The notes under the pieces: model-generated | Told to the model about the DNA's origin: nothing | What the model saw: the letters and a program-made list of their open reading frames with translations, nothing else | Database searches by the model: none | DNA from: Streptomyces thinghirensis | Lineage (GTDB): Bacteria; Actinomycetota; Actinomycetia; Streptomycetales; Streptomycetaceae | Reading direction: 5' to 3' | Length of the DNA stretch: 64,000 nt | Assembly (NCBI GenBank): GCA_021502835.1 | Contig: JAKFGP010000016.1 | Location: 1-64,000, forward strand | Part shown: positions 62,122-64,000 of the stretch, one piece after another | How the letters are laid out: the number at the start of each line of letters is the position of its first letter | Numbering within the stretch: position 1 is the first letter of the stretch | Translations under genes and position numbers: made by a program

Positions 62122-63323
62122 TCAGTGTGCGGGTTTCAGGGGCAGCAGCACACTGATGCGGAATCCTCCGCCCTGCCGCGGCCCGGCGTCCAGGGTGCCG
62201 CCGACCATGCCGACCCGCTCGCGCATGCCGATCAGTCCGTGGCCCTGGCCGTCGAAGCCGCCCTCCTCGTACAGCTCGTGCGGGGCGCCCTTGCCGTCGT
62301 CCTCGATGAGCAGCCCGAGCCCGTCGTCGAAGTAGACCAGGCGCACGCTCGCGCCCGCGTTGGGACCGCCGTGCTTGCGCGTGTTGGTCAGCGCCTCCTG
62401 CACGATGCGGTACGCGGTGAGCTCGAGCCCGCTGGGCAACTGGCGCGGGGTGCCCTCGACCTTGAAGTCGACGGGCAGCCCGGGCCGCGGCATTCCTCCA
62501 CGAGGTCCTCGATCTGCTGGACGTCGGGCTGCGGGACGTACTCGCCGGCCTCCTGGTGCTCACCGGTGCGCAGCACGCCGAGCAGGCGGCGCATCTCCGC
62601 GAGGGCCTGGCGGCCGGTGGAGGAGATGGTCTCCAGCGCCTTCTTCGCCTGGTCGGGGGCGGCGTCCAGGACGTAGGCGGCGCCGTCGGCCTGCACCACC
62701 ATCACGGAGACGTTGTGCGCCACGACGTCGTGCAGCTCGCGCGCGATCCGGGCGCGTTCGGCGGCGACCGCGACCTTGGCCTGTGCCTCGCGCTCCTTCT
62801 CCAGGCGTGCGGCCCGTTCCTCCAGCTGCGCGAAGTAGGCGCGGCGGGTGCGGATCGAGTCGCCGAGCACCCAGGCGAGGGCGAAGGGCACCGCCTGGAA
62901 GACCGTTATGGCGATGTTGCCCCCTATGCCCGCGTCCTCCATCGGCCAGCGGAGCTGGGCGACGGGGGCGGCGCACAGCCCCATGGCCAGCGCGGTCCGG
63001 GAGGCCCAGCGGGCGCCGGTCGCGGCCACGGTGTAGACGATCACCAGGAGGGCGAAGTCGGCCGGCATGGTCGACACGTCCAGCGCCAGTTGCCCCAGGC
63101 CCAGTGCGGCGGCCAGCAGCAGCATCTTCTCCGGCATCAGCCTGCGCAGCGCGATCACCACGCACAGCAGCAGGACGAAGGGGACGATCAGCGCCGTCAT
63201 GTCCGTCCCCCGGGCCTCCTCCTGCGGAGCCACGGACATGACGGAGATCCCGAGCAGGACGAGGGCCCAGAAACAGTCGACCCCGATCGGGTGTCTGCGG
63301 AGGAAATCGTAGAGGCGCTGCAC
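62122..63323 (-). CDS. NarL-type sensor histidine kinase
   Basis: About 400 residues. Four to six N-terminal TM spans (VDCFWALVLLGISVMSV; ALIVPFVLLLCVVIALRRLM; PADFALLVIVYTVAATGARW), coiled-coil linker (QLEERAARLEKEREAQAKVA), HisKA_3 motif RIARELHDVVAHNVSVMVVQ, and ATPase boxes VQEALTNTRKHGG and GHGLIGMRERVGMVGGTLDA. GTG 63323 lies seven bases after a TACGCT box. One indel near 62497. Confidence 0.92.
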
Positions 63324-63330
63324 GTAACCC

Positions 63331-63336
63331 AGCGTA
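63331..63336 (-). promoter_or_regulatory. -10 box, leaderless start of kinase
   Basis: TACGCT on the minus strand, seven bases before GTG 63323. Confidence 0.5.
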
Positions 63337-63430
63337 GGGAAGGGTGATAGGTGCAGGGGGTCAACCGGAGGGCCGATCCGCATCGCCCGCGCATACTCCG
63401 CAAGGTGGAGGCTCCGTTCTCCTGTGCGCC

Positions 63431-63436
63431 TAGCCT
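63431..63436 (+). promoter_or_regulatory. -10 box, leaderless start of MidA-like gene
   Basis: TAGCCT six bases before GTG 63443. Confidence 0.5.
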
Positions 63437-63442
63437 GGCCCT

Positions 63443-64000
63443 GTGACACGAGGGACAACAGGGGCCAGAGGGACTTCAGGAGCACAACGCGGCTGGCGGG
63501 GCTGGAGGGAGGCGACGCAGGACGCTCTCTACGGACCGGCCGGTTTCTACCGCGGGCCCGAGGGGCCTGCCGGGCACTTCGAACGTCCGTGCACGCGTCG
63601 CCGCTGTTCGCCGGCGCCGTGGCGCGGCTGCTGTGCCGGGTCGACGAGGCGCTGGGGCGGCCCTCGTCGCTGGACTTCGTGGACATGGCGGCCGGGCGGG
63701 GCGAGTTGGTCACCGGAGTGCTCGCCGCGCTGCCCGCCGAGGTGGCCGCCCGCACGCGCGCGTACGCCGTCGAGGTGGCCGGCCGGCCCGAGGGGCTGGA
63801 CCACCGGATCGAGTGGCTCGCCGAGCCGCCGGGCGGTGGGGTGACGGGGTTGCTGTTCGCCAACGAGTGGCTGGACAACGTCCCGGTGGAGGTGGCGGAG
63901 GTGGACTCGGCGGGCGTGCCGCGGCGGGTGCTCGTGCGGGGCGACGGGGCCGAACGGCTCGGGGAGCCGGTGGACGGGGCGGAGGCCGAGTGGCTGGCGC
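63443..64000 (+). CDS. SAM methyltransferase, MidA family (partial)
   Basis: The 5' part of a gene cut by the window edge. After a short Gly/Arg-rich start come [59 protein letters not shown] (motif I) and [19 protein letters not shown], which correspond to the NDUFAF7/MidA-type methyltransferase (Methyltransf_28) pattern. Such proteins methylate an Arg of complex I subunits in eukaryotes; the role here is not known. GTG 63443, leaderless. One indel near 63582. Confidence 0.8.

Overview
The window is chromosomal DNA of a Streptomyces species. The evidence is very high GC with strong third-position GC bias, GTG/TTG starts, several TAnnnT boxes placed 6-7 bases before a start codon (leaderless transcripts), and Streptomyces-type genes: sigE-cseABC, lsr2, disA, an HTH/DUF397/ATPase triad, and a TrpRS gene behind a Trp attenuator. 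From memory, the gene order matches the S. coelicolor chromosome from trpS1 through sigE and clpC to the nad/pan genes (about SCO3334 to SCO3390). This is synteny by recollection, not by alignment. Many conserved and probably essential genes (trpS, ilvD, radA, disA, clpC) are broken by single-base indels, mostly in G/C runs. I read these as sequencing errors and annotate the genes as intact loci spanning several frames.

Layout. 1-8.8 kb: Trp attenuator and trpS, a GlxA/AraC regulator, an isochorismatase-like hydrolase, proC, an ABC-2 exporter pair with a palindrome over its start, a methyltransferase, a membrane protein, a DUF4232-like lipoprotein and an SH3-domain protein. 8.8-18.2 kb: a PQQ-propeller Ser/Thr kinase, ilvD, TetR, a sugar-phosphate isomerase, a Ppx/GppA phosphatase, a Cys-rich protein, and an unusual sigma-like/zinc-finger/TM/BACON fusion. 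18.6-30.3 kb: radA, disA (c-di-AMP), a membrane protein, a PAP2 phosphatase, a two-component pair whose kinase has an extra C-terminal TM domain, mutY, and the cell-envelope stress operon sigE-cseA-cseB-cseC. 30.3-36.5 kb: VOC/AraC pair, a WhiJ-type HTH/DUF397/ATPase triad, an MFS exporter with divergent TetR and paired palindromes, and an M23 peptidase.

36.9-45.9 kb is the least ordinary stretch. Three paralogous NACHT-type STAND NTPases lie in one orientation, with a secreted HAD acid phosphatase between the second and third. They share an N-terminal helical segment and NTPase core but differ in C-terminal leucine-rich-like regions. This looks like a bacterial NLR array and is the best candidate for an under-described system.

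46-64 kb: clpC with a candidate ClgR box, a primase-polymerase-like protein, lsr2, an N-acetylglutamate synthase with a BlaI-type regulator, small proteins, then the cofactor operon coaX-nadC-nadB-panC-DUF2520 (tight or overlapping junctions), a threonine aldolase, an ArsR regulator with a near-perfect operator, a NarL-type two-component system, and a truncated MidA-family methyltransferase at the edge.

Non-coding structure of note: a 136-bp dispersed repeat with matching hairpin arms in two distant intergenic regions (upstream of radA and of coaX), other repeat-rich spacers, two minisatellites, several inverted-repeat operators and three strong hairpin terminators.
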